DNA of 64,000 nucleotides from Herbidospora galbida (GTDB taxonomy: Bacteria > Actinomycetota > Actinomycetes > Streptosporangiales > Streptosporangiaceae): contig NZ_SZQA01000027.1 in assembly GCF_005233835.1 (NCBI RefSeq), positions 1 through 64,000 of the forward strand, written 5' to 3'. The notes below the pieces were generated by a model. That model did no database searches and was not told the origin of the DNA. It worked only from the letters and a program-made list of their open reading frames with translations. Position numbers and translations under genes: made by a program. This document shows, in pieces, positions 27,349-35,772 of the stretch (positions are counted from its first letter, which is position 1; the number at the start of each line of letters is the position of its first letter).

Positions 27349-28299
27349 GTGACCCAGACGCACATTCCCCTCGAAGCACCGCGCTGGAGCGGGGGTTTCG
27401 CCGACCGGCTGCTCTCCCCGCTCGCCTCGTTCAAGGAACTGGCCTCGGTCGTCGGGTACGGCGAACTGCGCACCGACATCGGCGACGCCGACCAGATCCC
27501 CGTCCACCGCGACGGCCTGCCCTTGGCCACCGGCACCGACGCCCTGGTCACCTGGGTCGGCCACGCGACCTACGTCGTCCAGATCGGCGGCCTGACCGTG
27601 CTGACCGACCCGGTGTGGTCGCGCAAGATCCCCGGAGTCCGCCAGCGCCTCACCCCGCCCGGCGTCGCCTGGTCCGACCTGCCGCCGGTCGACGCGGTCG
27701 TCATCAGCCACAACCACTACGACCACCTCGACGCCCCGACGATCCGGCGCCTGCCCAGAGACACCGCCGTGCTGGTCCCGGCGAACCTGGCCGCGTGGTT
27801 CACCCGGCGCGGCTTCACCAACGTGGTCGAGCTCGACTGGTGGGAGTCGGCCCACGTGGGGGACGTCCGCTTCGACTTCGTCCCGGCCCGCCACTGGTCC
27901 CGCCGGGGGCTGTTCGACACCTGCCGGACGTTATGGGGCGGCTGGCTGCTGTCGTGGCACGACCAGAAGATCCTTTTCGCCGGCGACACCGGCTACGGCG
28001 ACCACTTCGCCGAGATCGGCCGCCGCCACCCGGGCATCGACGTGGCCCTGATGCCGGTCGGCGCCTACGAGCCCCGCTGGTTCATGAAGAGCTTCCACGT
28101 CGACCCCGCCCAAGCGGTCGAGGCCACCCTCGACACCGGAGCCCGCCGCATGGCCACCATGCACTGGGGCACCTTCGTGCTGTCGGGCGAGCCGCTGCTG
28201 GAACCCGTCCAGGAGGCCCGCCGCGAGTGGACCCGGCGCGGGCTCCCGCCCGCCGACCTGTGGGACCTGGCCGTGGGGGAGACCCGCGCGATCAGCTGA
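27349..28299 (+). CDS. Metallo-beta-lactamase fold hydrolase (UlaG/NAPE-PLD-like)
   Basis: The 316-residue protein has the metal site SHNHYDHLD (HxHxDH) at about residues 121-129, an upstream GHATYVVQIGG and TDPVWS typical of the NAPE-PLD/UlaG group, GDTGYG as the bridging Asp motif and a terminal HWGTF. Members hydrolyse phosphodiesters or lactones, and the substrate cannot be inferred. GTG 27349 has AAGAGG 1-6 bases upstream. CATAAT at 27315-27320 may be a -10 element. The 3' end overlaps the convergent gene by 8 bases. Confidence 0.85.
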   Translation: MTQTHIPLEAPRWSGGFADRLLSPLASFKELASVVGYGELRTDIGDADQIPVHRDGLPLATGTDALVTWVGHATYVVQIGGLTVLTDPVWSRKIPGVRQRLTPPGVAWSDLPPVDAVVISHNHYDHLDAPTIRRLPRDTAVLVPANLAAWFTRRGFTNVVELDWWESAHVGDVRFDFVPARHWSRRGLFDTCRTLWGGWLLSWHDQKILFAGDTGYGDHFAEIGRRHPGIDVALMPVGAYEPRWFMKSFHVDPAQAVEATLDTGARRMATMHWGTFVLSGEPLLEPVQEARREWTRRGLPPADLWDLAVGETRAIS

Positions 28300-29002
28300 G
28301 CGCGGGCGGGCGGCCGATGTCGATCGAGAGGTCGAGGGCCAGGATGTGGTCGGCGTGCAGGAAGGTCTCGAACTTCGACCCCGGGGGGACCTCGCGGTCG
28401 TCCTCCAGTTCGCGGAGGACGCGCAGCGCCCTCGGTGTGTCGAGGTCGTCGTCGAAGGCCTCGGTCAGCGCGGCGGCGCGGTCGGCGGCGATCGGGGAGC
28501 TGGGCAGCTCGGCCCACTCGGCCACCCTCCGGCGCCACCGGCGGATGGTGTCGCCGGCGTCGCGGAGGGCGTCGGGCGCGAGGGTGGTCTCGTCGCGGTA
28601 GTGGTGCTCCATGAGCGCGAGGCGGACCGACAGGGGGTCGAGGCCGTCGGGAACCGGCCCGTCGAGGGTGGCGGCGCTCCTGACCCGGTGCCGGACGGCC
28701 GCGTCGTCCACCGCCTCGTCGGTGTCGCTGAGGTAGAGGTCGACGCGGCCGCCCAGGAGGCGCAGCGCCCCCGCCATCCCGTCGGGGACGTGCTCGGCCG
28801 GGCGCACGTTCAGTGGCGTCAGGTCGCCGTCGAGGCTCCGGCAGGCGACCACCCGTACGCTCGACCGTTCGAGCACCCGCCGGATCAGGTCGGCGTACAC
28901 CTGCCCCGGCAGATCGGCGGAGGCGTACGCGCGCAGCCCGCGCGTGCCGGGAGGCAGGAGCGGCTCCACGAGCCGGTGACGGGTGTCATAGAGCCGCAAC
29001 AT
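28292..29002 (-). CDS. Truncated cysteinyl-tRNA synthetase/MshC-like protein without active site
   Basis: The 236-residue protein follows the CysRS/MshC pattern in outline. It starts MLRLYDTRHR and has a short Rossmann-like section in which the HIGH region is replaced by SADLPGQVYADLIRRVL and the NFTDIDDK region by RSLDGDL. It then passes directly to a DALR-like helical domain (DPLSVRLALMEHHYRD, FDDDLDTPRALRVLRELEDD). The CP domain, zinc cysteines and KMSKS loop are missing; normal CysRS has about 460 residues. It cannot form the adenylate by the known mechanism. It may bind tRNA-Cys or a thiol-related ligand. ATG 29002 follows TAATGT by 7 bases, and the reading frame is intact, so it is unlikely to be a pseudogene. 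Confidence 0.75.
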   Translation of the reverse strand: MLRLYDTRHRLVEPLLPPGTRGLRAYASADLPGQVYADLIRRVLERSSVRVVACRSLDGDLTPLNVRPAEHVPDGMAGALRLLGGRVDLYLSDTDEAVDDAAVRHRVRSAATLDGPVPDGLDPLSVRLALMEHHYRDETTLAPDALRDAGDTIRRWRRRVAEWAELPSSPIAADRAAALTEAFDDDLDTPRALRVLRELEDDREVPPGSKFETFLHADHILALDLSIDIGRPPALS

Positions 29003-29012
29003 GCTTCCGACA

Positions 29013-29975
29013 TTACTTGAGGGTCACCTTTATCGACCCGACGAGGAAGTTGATGCCGACCGGCTTCGAGCCCCTCGGCCTCGTCGAGAACTTCAGCGTG
29101 ACGCTCCGGCCGGGGGCCAGGCTGTTGATCGCGCACTTGACGGTGGTCGCGGTGCGCTTGCACGCCTTCGGCGCGTAGGTGAGGCGGTTGTTCCCGAACG
29201 TCTTGCCCGAGATGTTGATCTTCGTGGCCTGCTTGGCGCCGGTGTTGGTGATCTTGAGGGCGTACTGCGACCGGCTCTTCGCGCCCCCGGAGATCAGCAG
29301 CCGGACCGGCGGGTCGGCCAGCGCGTGGAGCTGCGACAGCGAGCCGTTGAAGGCGTCGGAACCGCCGGCGTGGTCGGCCTTCTCGGCCTTCTGCCAGAAC
29401 GTCCACTTCTGCCAGGCCGACGGCAGTTCACCCGGGTCGGCGCCCCAGCGGGCGATCCAGAGGGGGTTTTTGGCGAACTTCTTGGTGTCGCCGGTGCAGG
29501 TCTTCCACCAGGAGGTGGTCGTGTAGATGATCGCGTCGCGCTTGGTCCACGCCTTGTATCGGGACAGCCAGTCGCCGATCCACTTGACCATCTCGTCCTG
29601 GTCGAGGCCGTAGCAGCTGTTCAGGCCGTTGCGGTTGTTGTAGGGGTTGTCCTCGACGTCGAGCACCCCCGGCAGCGTCCGCCCCTCCTTGGTCCAGTTG
29701 CCGCCGTTGCGGACGAAGAAGTCGGCCTGGTCCTTGCCGCTCGACTCGTGCGGCTGGGCGAAGTGGTAGGCGCCCCGGTACATCCCCTCGGTCAGGGCGC
29801 CGGAGAACTGGGCGCCGAATCTCGGGCTCTTGTAGTCGACACCTTCGGTGGCGTGGACGAAGACGAACTCCGCGCCCTTGCCCTTCACGTCGGTCCAGTT
29901 GACGTCACCGGTCCAGTTGCTGACGTCGGCCCCCATGACGGTCGTCGACGCGACCAGTAACAAAGCGGCGTACAT
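29013..29975 (-). CDS. Secreted GH25 lysozyme (muramidase)
   Basis: The 320-residue protein has a short signal-like N-terminus (MYAALLLVASTTVMG). A GH25 domain (about residues 15-210) starts with ADVSNW and contains LDVED, the DxE catalytic pair of the family. A C-terminal domain of about 100 residues (SRSQYALKITNTG onward) looks like an immunoglobulin-type beta-sandwich. The enzyme would cleave the N-acetylmuramic acid/N-acetylglucosamine bond of peptidoglycan outside the cell. GGGGAAGG lies 7 bases before ATG 29975. It is downstream of and parallel to the helicase cassette with 46 bases between, and could be read from it, although the functions look unrelated. Confidence 0.88.
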   Translation of the reverse strand: MYAALLLVASTTVMGADVSNWTGDVNWTDVKGKGAEFVFVHATEGVDYKSPRFGAQFSGALTEGMYRGAYHFAQPHESSGKDQADFFVRNGGNWTKEGRTLPGVLDVEDNPYNNRNGLNSCYGLDQDEMVKWIGDWLSRYKAWTKRDAIIYTTTSWWKTCTGDTKKFAKNPLWIARWGADPGELPSAWQKWTFWQKAEKADHAGGSDAFNGSLSQLHALADPPVRLLISGGAKSRSQYALKITNTGAKQATKINISGKTFGNNRLTYAPKACKRTATTVKCAINSLAPGRSVTLKFSTRPRGSKPVGINFLVGSIKVTLK

Positions 29976-30021
29976 TCATGATCCTTCCCCGTGCGGAGAA
30001 CGATCGTCCCACAAACGTTCT

Positions 30022-31851
30022 TTACAGATAGAGAAGAATGTCGCGATCCCCGCGTTCTCTCAGCCTTCCGAGGACGTCGTCCTTGCCCGCGCCGTCGGGC
30101 ATGCCGATGCGGGCGCCGATCAGCCGCAGGCCTTCGGCCTCGGAGGCGACGGGGGCGGTGTATCCGATGAGGTGGAGGGCCTTGTTGAGCGGCGGCAGCC
30201 CGGCCGCGCCCTGCGGCAGGAACCGGGTCAGCAGCTCGCCGCCGTCGGAGACGGTCAGGAAGACGTGGTCGCCCTCGCCGGCGTTGTATTCGGCCAGGAT
30301 CGGGCGGATCGAGCCCATCGTCGGCTGGTTGTGCCACGAGATCACCACCTCCCCCTGCGGGGTCGAGGCGGTGAGCTGGCCGCCGGGCGCCATGCCGAGG
30401 TGGGCCGCGAACCCGGTCGGCAGCGGGGAGCCCGAGCCACGCAGGTGCTCGGCGTTCACGTCGACCCGGTGCCACCAGCGGCCGTCGCGGCTGCGGAAGC
30501 AGCGGCGGGTCATCGACACGTCGCGGCGCGGCTGGTAGTCGGCCGGTTCGGCGCCCGCGACTCTGATCCAGCCGCGCTGGGTGCGCTCGAACCCGGGGCC
30601 GCCGGCGTAGGCGCGCACCGAGCTCTCGCTCACCTCGTAGCGGGAGGTCAGCGACGCCACGATCGTGTTGACCGAGGCCTCGCCGCCGGCCTTCTCGATC
30701 TCGCGGGCGATCATCTCGCGGATGCCGAGATACTCCTCGCCGCCCCAGCGGGCCAGGCCGTACTTGTTGCGGTCGAGCCGGAGGAAGCGGTCGTCGGCGG
30801 TCAGCTGGTTGCGGATGCCGACCAGGCTGTAGTCCTCGCCGATCCGGTTCTGGATCTCCTCGGGCGTGAGCGGGGTGCCGGCCACGGCCAGCACGGCCTC
30901 GGCCTTGTCGTTCACGCTCCTCGGCCACGGCACGACATGGCCTTCGAGCAGCCGCAGCTGCGGCACCGCCCCAAGCCAGCGCTCCCCGACGTCTTCGCGC
31001 ACCCCGAGCTGGGCGACCATGCCGACCGCCTCGCCCAGCGGCACGGGCCCGTCGGTGAACAGCTGCCGCGTCTTCTCCCGCAGCTCGTCGGCGCCCCCGG
31101 CCACCAGCCACCCGTCGACCTGGTCGTAGCCGGTCAGCAGCGTGCGGACGAACCGCCAGGCCGGGATGCCCAGCGTGGCCAGCTCGGTGCGGTGCCAGGG
31201 CACCGCCGCCATCAGGTCGTCGGCCGGCACCGCCGACCCGAGCCGGGTGCGCAGCCACGTGAGGTGGGCGGTGAGCGGGGTCGCCTCCTGGCCCCGCAGC
31301 CAGTTGTCGACGTGGTCGCGCAGGTCGCGCTCGATCTGCCGGATGCGCTCGCGGGTGACCGAGAACCGCTGCGCCAGTTCGTCGAGGGTGGCGCGGTGCT
31401 CGGCGTAGAGCCGGTCGCGGGCGATCGCGCGCTGGCGGTCGTCGAGCCGCTGGAACAGCTCGTCGATGATCTCGGGCAGCGGCCTTTCCGGAACGGCGGG
31501 CGGCACGCTGGCCAGCGGGTTGAGCGGCTCGGTGTCCATGAGCCGGTCGAGCACCCCGGCGAACAGCAGCCGGACGCTGTCGCGGCTGCCCGGCGTGCGC
31601 TGGCTCTCGGCCGGAGCGGTGAACCGCAGCAGCGGCATGATGTCGCCGAGGATCAGGTGTCCCCAGCAGGCGGACGTGAGATCGGCCAGTTTGGCCGCGA
31701 TCTGGGCCGGCCCGACCGTGGCGCAGGCGCGGTCGATCGGGAGCGCCTGCCACCACGAGTTCGGGAGGCCGGGATCGCTGGCGATCGGCTCCACCTGGCT
31801 GGGCGCGGTCCAGCGCAGGGGGGGCACGATGTCGCTCAGGCTCAAATTCAT
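30022..31851 (-). CDS. Helicase-cassette protein C with sigma region 4-like HTH
   Basis: The 609-residue protein starts MNLSLSDIVPPLRW. Residues 155-179 read LDELAQRFSVTRERIRQIER, a sigma-70 region 4 type helix-turn-helix. Residues about 323-430 look like paired winged-helix modules (TPEEIQNRIGE, VNTIVASLTSRYEVS). Residues 450-549 form a domain with DGRWW, RVDV, LPTGFA and FLTVSDGG, and the C-terminal tail ends RLRERGDRDILLYL. The N-terminus, middle, RWW domain and tail are paralogous to the protein at 33961-35667. It is transcribed last, 48 bases after the helicase. A DNA-binding role is likely from the HTH modules; no catalytic motif is visible. I do not recognise a named family. Confidence 0.8.
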   Translation of the reverse strand: MNLSLSDIVPPLRWTAPSQVEPIASDPGLPNSWWQALPIDRACATVGPAQIAAKLADLTSACWGHLILGDIMPLLRFTAPAESQRTPGSRDSVRLLFAGVLDRLMDTEPLNPLASVPPAVPERPLPEIIDELFQRLDDRQRAIARDRLYAEHRATLDELAQRFSVTRERIRQIERDLRDHVDNWLRGQEATPLTAHLTWLRTRLGSAVPADDLMAAVPWHRTELATLGIPAWRFVRTLLTGYDQVDGWLVAGGADELREKTRQLFTDGPVPLGEAVGMVAQLGVREDVGERWLGAVPQLRLLEGHVVPWPRSVNDKAEAVLAVAGTPLTPEEIQNRIGEDYSLVGIRNQLTADDRFLRLDRNKYGLARWGGEEYLGIREMIAREIEKAGGEASVNTIVASLTSRYEVSESSVRAYAGGPGFERTQRGWIRVAGAEPADYQPRRDVSMTRRCFRSRDGRWWHRVDVNAEHLRGSGSPLPTGFAAHLGMAPGGQLTASTPQGEVVISWHNQPTMGSIRPILAEYNAGEGDHVFLTVSDGGELLTRFLPQGAAGLPPLNKALHLIGYTAPVASEAEGLRLIGARIGMPDGAGKDDVLGRLRERGDRDILLYL

Positions 31852-31899
31852 GCAGGTCCAACCGGCAAGGGGAATATATCCGCAGTTCAGATTAGGGGA

Positions 31900-33954
31900 T
31901 CAGGCGGGAAGGAAGGGACTCGCGCGACCGGAGTAGGACACGTAGAGCAACTCGTTCGCCCGCGTGCACGCGACATAGAGCAACCCCCGTTCCCGCTGCA
32001 GGTCGTGCGCTCGTGCCATCGGATCCTCGGCGTGGGGCGTCAGCGCGTCGGGCGCCGGGATGATCCCCTCAGCGACACCTATCACGGCCACCCGCCGGAA
32101 CTCCAGCCCCTTCATACCGTGCAGCATCGTGACTTTCACCTCGATACCCGCGTCGCGCAGGGCGGCGCGGGCCATCCGGACGATCTCGACCGTGCGGGCG
32201 GTGACGGCGATCTCCTCGGGGGCCACGCCGTCGGCCAGCCAGTCGCTCACATGGGCGACCAGGCCGCCGATCTCGGCCTCCTGGGAGACGTACTCGCGCA
32301 CCAGCGGGCGCGGGCCGTGGACGGTGGAGCGGTAGCCGTACATCTCGGCCGCGCCCTCGACCAGGCCGTCGACGGGGCCGCCGCCCCGGAGCCGGACGCC
32401 GAACGAGAGGATCTCGTGCGGCAGCCGGTAGGAGATCTTCAGGTGGAACCGGCGGACCGGGATGCCCATGCCGGCCAGCGCCGCGCGGGTGTCGAACATG
32501 CGCTGGTGGGGGTCGCCCACGATGAACATGTCGTTGGGACCGGGCGGCACCGCCGCCCGGAGCAGCCGCCACTGCGCAGGGTGCAGGTCCTGAGCCTCGT
32601 CGATCACCACGTGCTTGTACGGCTCCCGCCGCGGCGCGTCGCTCTCGAGCACGTCGGTCGTACGCCCGAGCAGCTCGGCGCCCTCGGAGGCCAGCTGGAG
32701 CAGGGTGCGCCGCCCCGACTCGCGCAGGCGGCCCTCGACGTGCTCCACCGCCCGCCACACGCTGGTGCGGATGTCGGAGTTCAGCTGGACGCCCCGGCCG
32801 GGCCGTTCGGCCGCCAGGTACTCCTCCAGCGTCCGCAGGTTCTGGGAGAGGATCACCTGCTCCCACTCGCGCAGCAGGAACGCCGCGCCGAAGCGGCTCC
32901 CGGCCGCCTCCTCCCACAGCTTGGTCACGTCGCCGACCAGCGTGGGGGCCTTGCCCTCGTGGGCCGCGACGATGCGGTGGGCCAGCCGGTCGACGTTGGT
33001 GACCTCGACCCGCTTGCGCACGATCTCGTCGTCGATGATCAGGTCGAGCTTGGCCGACAGCTCGTTGGCGAGCACCTGCGAGAAGGTGGTCAGCAGGATC
33101 GGCCCGCTGTTCTCCTTGGCCAGGTAGGCCGCGCGGTGCAGCGAGATCACCGTCTTGCCGGTCCCGGCGCCGCCGGTGACCAGGACGGGCCGGTCGTAGA
33201 CCGGCCAGTTGGCGTAGGTGTACTGCGGCGCGTAGAGGAACGTGCACCAGTGGGGCTTGGTCAGCACCCGGTCGAGCTCGACCCGGTCGGCGGCGAAGGC
33301 GGCCTGGCCGGGGGAGCGGTGGAGCGCGGCCTCGAGGTCGTCGAGGTCGAGGTTCTCGGCGGTGGTGACCCGGCAGCCGTCGAGTTCGCGCCAGGCCTCG
33401 GCCAGTGATCCGCCCCGGGCGAGGACGGCGAGGGGGGCGTACTGGCTCTCGGGGAGCAGGGGTTCCACGGCGGCCAGGTGGGCGTCGGTGGCCATCATCC
33501 GGACCATCGGCAGCAGCAGTTCCTGGTCGATGCCGATGTCGATCAGGTCGGTCTCGCAGATGTGGCCGTAGAGGCGCTTGCTCGATCCGGCCGCCGACCG
33601 GCGGAGGGCGGGCTCGACGCGGGCCAGAGCCTCGGCGTCCCAGACCTCGATGACGCCGATCGCGGAGTTCACGGTGAAGCGGTGCCGTTGCGCGTAGGTG
33701 TAGGCCTCGGCGTCGGGCAGTACCGTGACGAGCCAGTAGACGTCGCGCTGGCGTACGGCCACCGCCCGGTGCCGGTCGGCCAGGCGTAACGTCGTCACGC
33801 GGGGGTCGCGCGCGTTCCGCACCCGCTCGGGCACGGGGCCGGCGGGCGAGTTGTGCAGAAACCGTCTGACGGACACCACGGCGTCCCGCCGCACCGGGCG
33901 GGCCAGTGCGGCGAGTTCCTGAGTGAAGTCCAGGGAGACGGCGAGGCGGGGCAT
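31900..33954 (-). CDS. SF1 (UvrD-like) helicase with RelE-like N-terminal domain
   Basis: The 684-residue protein begins with about 90 residues resembling a RelE/ParE-type toxin fold (KVR-like VPERVRNARDPRVTTLRLAD, VAVRQRDVYWLVTVLPDAEA). The helicase core has Walker A GGAGTGKT at 261-268, Walker B VVIDEAQD at 449-456, motif III GDPHQRMF, motif IV SYRLPHEI, motif V LHGMKGLEF and motif VI LYVACTRAN. It should translocate on single-stranded DNA using ATP. No nuclease domain is visible. It lies 6 bases after one paralogous partner and 48 before the other, with little or no ribosome site, which indicates coupled expression. DNA repair or phage defence are both possible. Confidence 0.88.
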   Translation of the reverse strand: MPRLAVSLDFTQELAALARPVRRDAVVSVRRFLHNSPAGPVPERVRNARDPRVTTLRLADRHRAVAVRQRDVYWLVTVLPDAEAYTYAQRHRFTVNSAIGVIEVWDAEALARVEPALRRSAAGSSKRLYGHICETDLIDIGIDQELLLPMVRMMATDAHLAAVEPLLPESQYAPLAVLARGGSLAEAWRELDGCRVTTAENLDLDDLEAALHRSPGQAAFAADRVELDRVLTKPHWCTFLYAPQYTYANWPVYDRPVLVTGGAGTGKTVISLHRAAYLAKENSGPILLTTFSQVLANELSAKLDLIIDDEIVRKRVEVTNVDRLAHRIVAAHEGKAPTLVGDVTKLWEEAAGSRFGAAFLLREWEQVILSQNLRTLEEYLAAERPGRGVQLNSDIRTSVWRAVEHVEGRLRESGRRTLLQLASEGAELLGRTTDVLESDAPRREPYKHVVIDEAQDLHPAQWRLLRAAVPPGPNDMFIVGDPHQRMFDTRAALAGMGIPVRRFHLKISYRLPHEILSFGVRLRGGGPVDGLVEGAAEMYGYRSTVHGPRPLVREYVSQEAEIGGLVAHVSDWLADGVAPEEIAVTARTVEIVRMARAALRDAGIEVKVTMLHGMKGLEFRRVAVIGVAEGIIPAPDALTPHAEDPMARAHDLQRERGLLYVACTRANELLYVSYSGRASPFLPA

Positions 33955-33960
33955 GGGGGC

Positions 33961-35667
33961 CTAACCCAGCAGGGACAGCAGGTCTCTGTCCCCACGTTCT
34001 CGGAGGCGGGCCCGCAGTTCGTCGGGCGGGGTCGGGCCGGTCAGGCCGATGCGCGTGGCGATCACGCGGTCGGCCTGGTCGGAGTTTCCGCCGGGGGCCG
34101 TGTAACCGACCAGGCGCAGCGCCCGCGCGATCGTGTCGCCGGAGTTGGCGGCGGGGAGATGGCGGACCCTGAGCATGCCCTCGTCGGAGAGGGTGAGAAA
34201 GATATGGCTGCCCTCCTTGGCCGCGACCTCGCTGAGGATGCGGCCGAGCGAGTCGATGGCGGGGGACTCCCGCCAGGTCATCGTGACGTCTCCGGCGGCG
34301 CTGCGCACCGTTCTTTCGCCACCCGGCGACAACCCCAGGTAGAGGGCGAAGCCCTCCGGGAGGCCGACCGACGTGCCCGCCAGATGACCGGCGTCGACGT
34401 CGACCCGCAGCCACCATCGCCCGTCGGGCTGACGGAAGCAGCGCTGCGTCTGCGACACGTCCGACGGCCGGGGCGGAGCGGGTGGAGCCGGTGGAGCCGC
34501 CGGAGCGGGCGCCGCGCCGTTGGGACTCTGTATCCGCAACTGCGGGACGTTCTCCAGCCACTCCTTGGCGACCTCGGGGTGGATGCCGAGGGAGGAGACG
34601 AGTTCGAGGGCCCGGGACACGGTCGGCGGGCGTTCGGCGTTCACGATCAGGCCGCGGGTGCGTTCGTGCAGCTCGGCCAGGTCGCCCTGGACGACCCAGT
34701 CGCCGGAGACCTGGTAGCCGGGCAGCGTGGCCAGCACGAACTGCCAGGCGAGGACGTCGAGGGAGGCCAGCTCGCGGGTGTGCCACTCGGCGGCGTTGAC
34801 CAGCCGCGACTTGGGCGCGGCCACGCCGAGGAGGTCGGTCAGGTTGAGCAGGTAGCCGCGGTAGCGGGCGGCGGGCGGCGAGGCGAGCCATTCCTTGAGC
34901 CGGGCGCGCAGCGTGTTCTCGGTCACCTCGATGAGGCTCGCGGGCACGCCGAGCAGCTTGGAGAGGGACTCGGGCGAGGTGGGGGAGTCGGTGAAGACCC
35001 GGTTCTGCGCGACCATCCAGCTGTGGTCGTCGAGCGAGGCGAAGACCCGGTCGATCACGTCGGGGAAGTCGGGGTCGTCGTCCTCCCCCGTGAGCCGGGG
35101 CTGCGGGACCACCGGCGGCTGGGTGGCGTCGTCTTCGGGCTCCTCGGCCCGCGCCTTGGTCTCGAAGGGCGCTCTGAAGGGGGTCTTGAGCGCGGCCCTG
35201 GTCTCGTAGGGTTCCTCGGGCTCGGGATCCTCGGGCTCGGGTTCCACCGGCGTCCTGGACGGCACCTCGGTGGCCGCCAGCTTCGACAGCACCGCCGAGT
35301 AGAGCGCCGCGAGTAACGGCCGGGCCTTCACGAACGGCTGCTCGGTCAGCTCACGGCCGGTCAGCGCCAGCAGGCCGGGCCACGACCCCGCCCGGTCGAG
35401 CGCGATCCCCACCTGGGGGTCGTCGGCGTCGTCGGGGTCGAGCACGTGCAGCGCGGGCAGCACGTCGCCCACCGCCGCGGCCGGCCACTGTTCCAGGGTC
35501 AGGTCGGTCAGCAGCTCGGACAGGGCGTCGACCCCGAAGGCGGGCAGCACCCGGCCCATCGGGAGCGAGCGCCACCACGCGTCGGGTAATCCGGCCCGAC
35601 CAGCCAGGATGGTGGCAGCGTCACTCCAGCGCAGCGGTGGCACGAGGTCACTCAGGCAGAAGTTCAT
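33961..35667 (-). CDS. Helicase-cassette protein A, paralogue of protein C
   Basis: ATG 35667 is chosen because it aligns with the paralogue start (MNFCLSDLVPPLRW against MNLSLSDIVPPLRW) and has GGGGA upstream. The 568-residue protein shares the N-terminus, the middle segment (HTRELASLDVLAWQFV ... NVPQLR, about 296-378), the RWW domain (about 408-505) and the tail RLRERGDRDLLSLLG. At the position of the HTH in protein C it has a diverged segment (PESLSKLLGVPASLIEVTE). The winged-helix region is replaced by a Pro/Ala linker, and an acidic Pro/Glu stretch occupies about 136-200. It is first in the helicase operon. It may be a non-DNA-binding partner subunit. Confidence 0.8.
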   Translation of the reverse strand: MNFCLSDLVPPLRWSDAATILAGRAGLPDAWWRSLPMGRVLPAFGVDALSELLTDLTLEQWPAAAVGDVLPALHVLDPDDADDPQVGIALDRAGSWPGLLALTGRELTEQPFVKARPLLAALYSAVLSKLAATEVPSRTPVEPEPEDPEPEEPYETRAALKTPFRAPFETKARAEEPEDDATQPPVVPQPRLTGEDDDPDFPDVIDRVFASLDDHSWMVAQNRVFTDSPTSPESLSKLLGVPASLIEVTENTLRARLKEWLASPPAARYRGYLLNLTDLLGVAAPKSRLVNAAEWHTRELASLDVLAWQFVLATLPGYQVSGDWVVQGDLAELHERTRGLIVNAERPPTVSRALELVSSLGIHPEVAKEWLENVPQLRIQSPNGAAPAPAAPPAPPAPPRPSDVSQTQRCFRQPDGRWWLRVDVDAGHLAGTSVGLPEGFALYLGLSPGGERTVRSAAGDVTMTWRESPAIDSLGRILSEVAAKEGSHIFLTLSDEGMLRVRHLPAANSGDTIARALRLVGYTAPGGNSDQADRVIATRIGLTGPTPPDELRARLRERGDRDLLSLLG

Positions 35668-35692
35668 CGCTATCCCCATCACTTCCGTAAGA

Positions 35693-35708
35693 CCAGACCA
35701 TAGTCTGG
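35693..35708 (-). promoter_or_regulatory. Inverted repeat upstream of the helicase cassette
   Basis: CCAGAC-CATA-GTCTGG forms a 6-bp inverted repeat 25 bases before the start of protein A. On the minus strand TATGGT lies within it and could be a -10 hexamer, so bound protein would block transcription. Confidence 0.5.
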
Positions 35709-35772
35709 CAAATCCCCTGCCGTGGCGGGAGTTTCATCCGTGACGAACAGCCACAAACGATGGTGTCACCCT

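Noticed and set aside
29848-33408. A 1186-codon open frame on the plus strand opposite the helicase cassette
   Set aside because: It is antisense to genes with clear domains; its residues are the His/Arg/Ala/Gly-rich mixture produced by high-GC third positions on the opposite strand.
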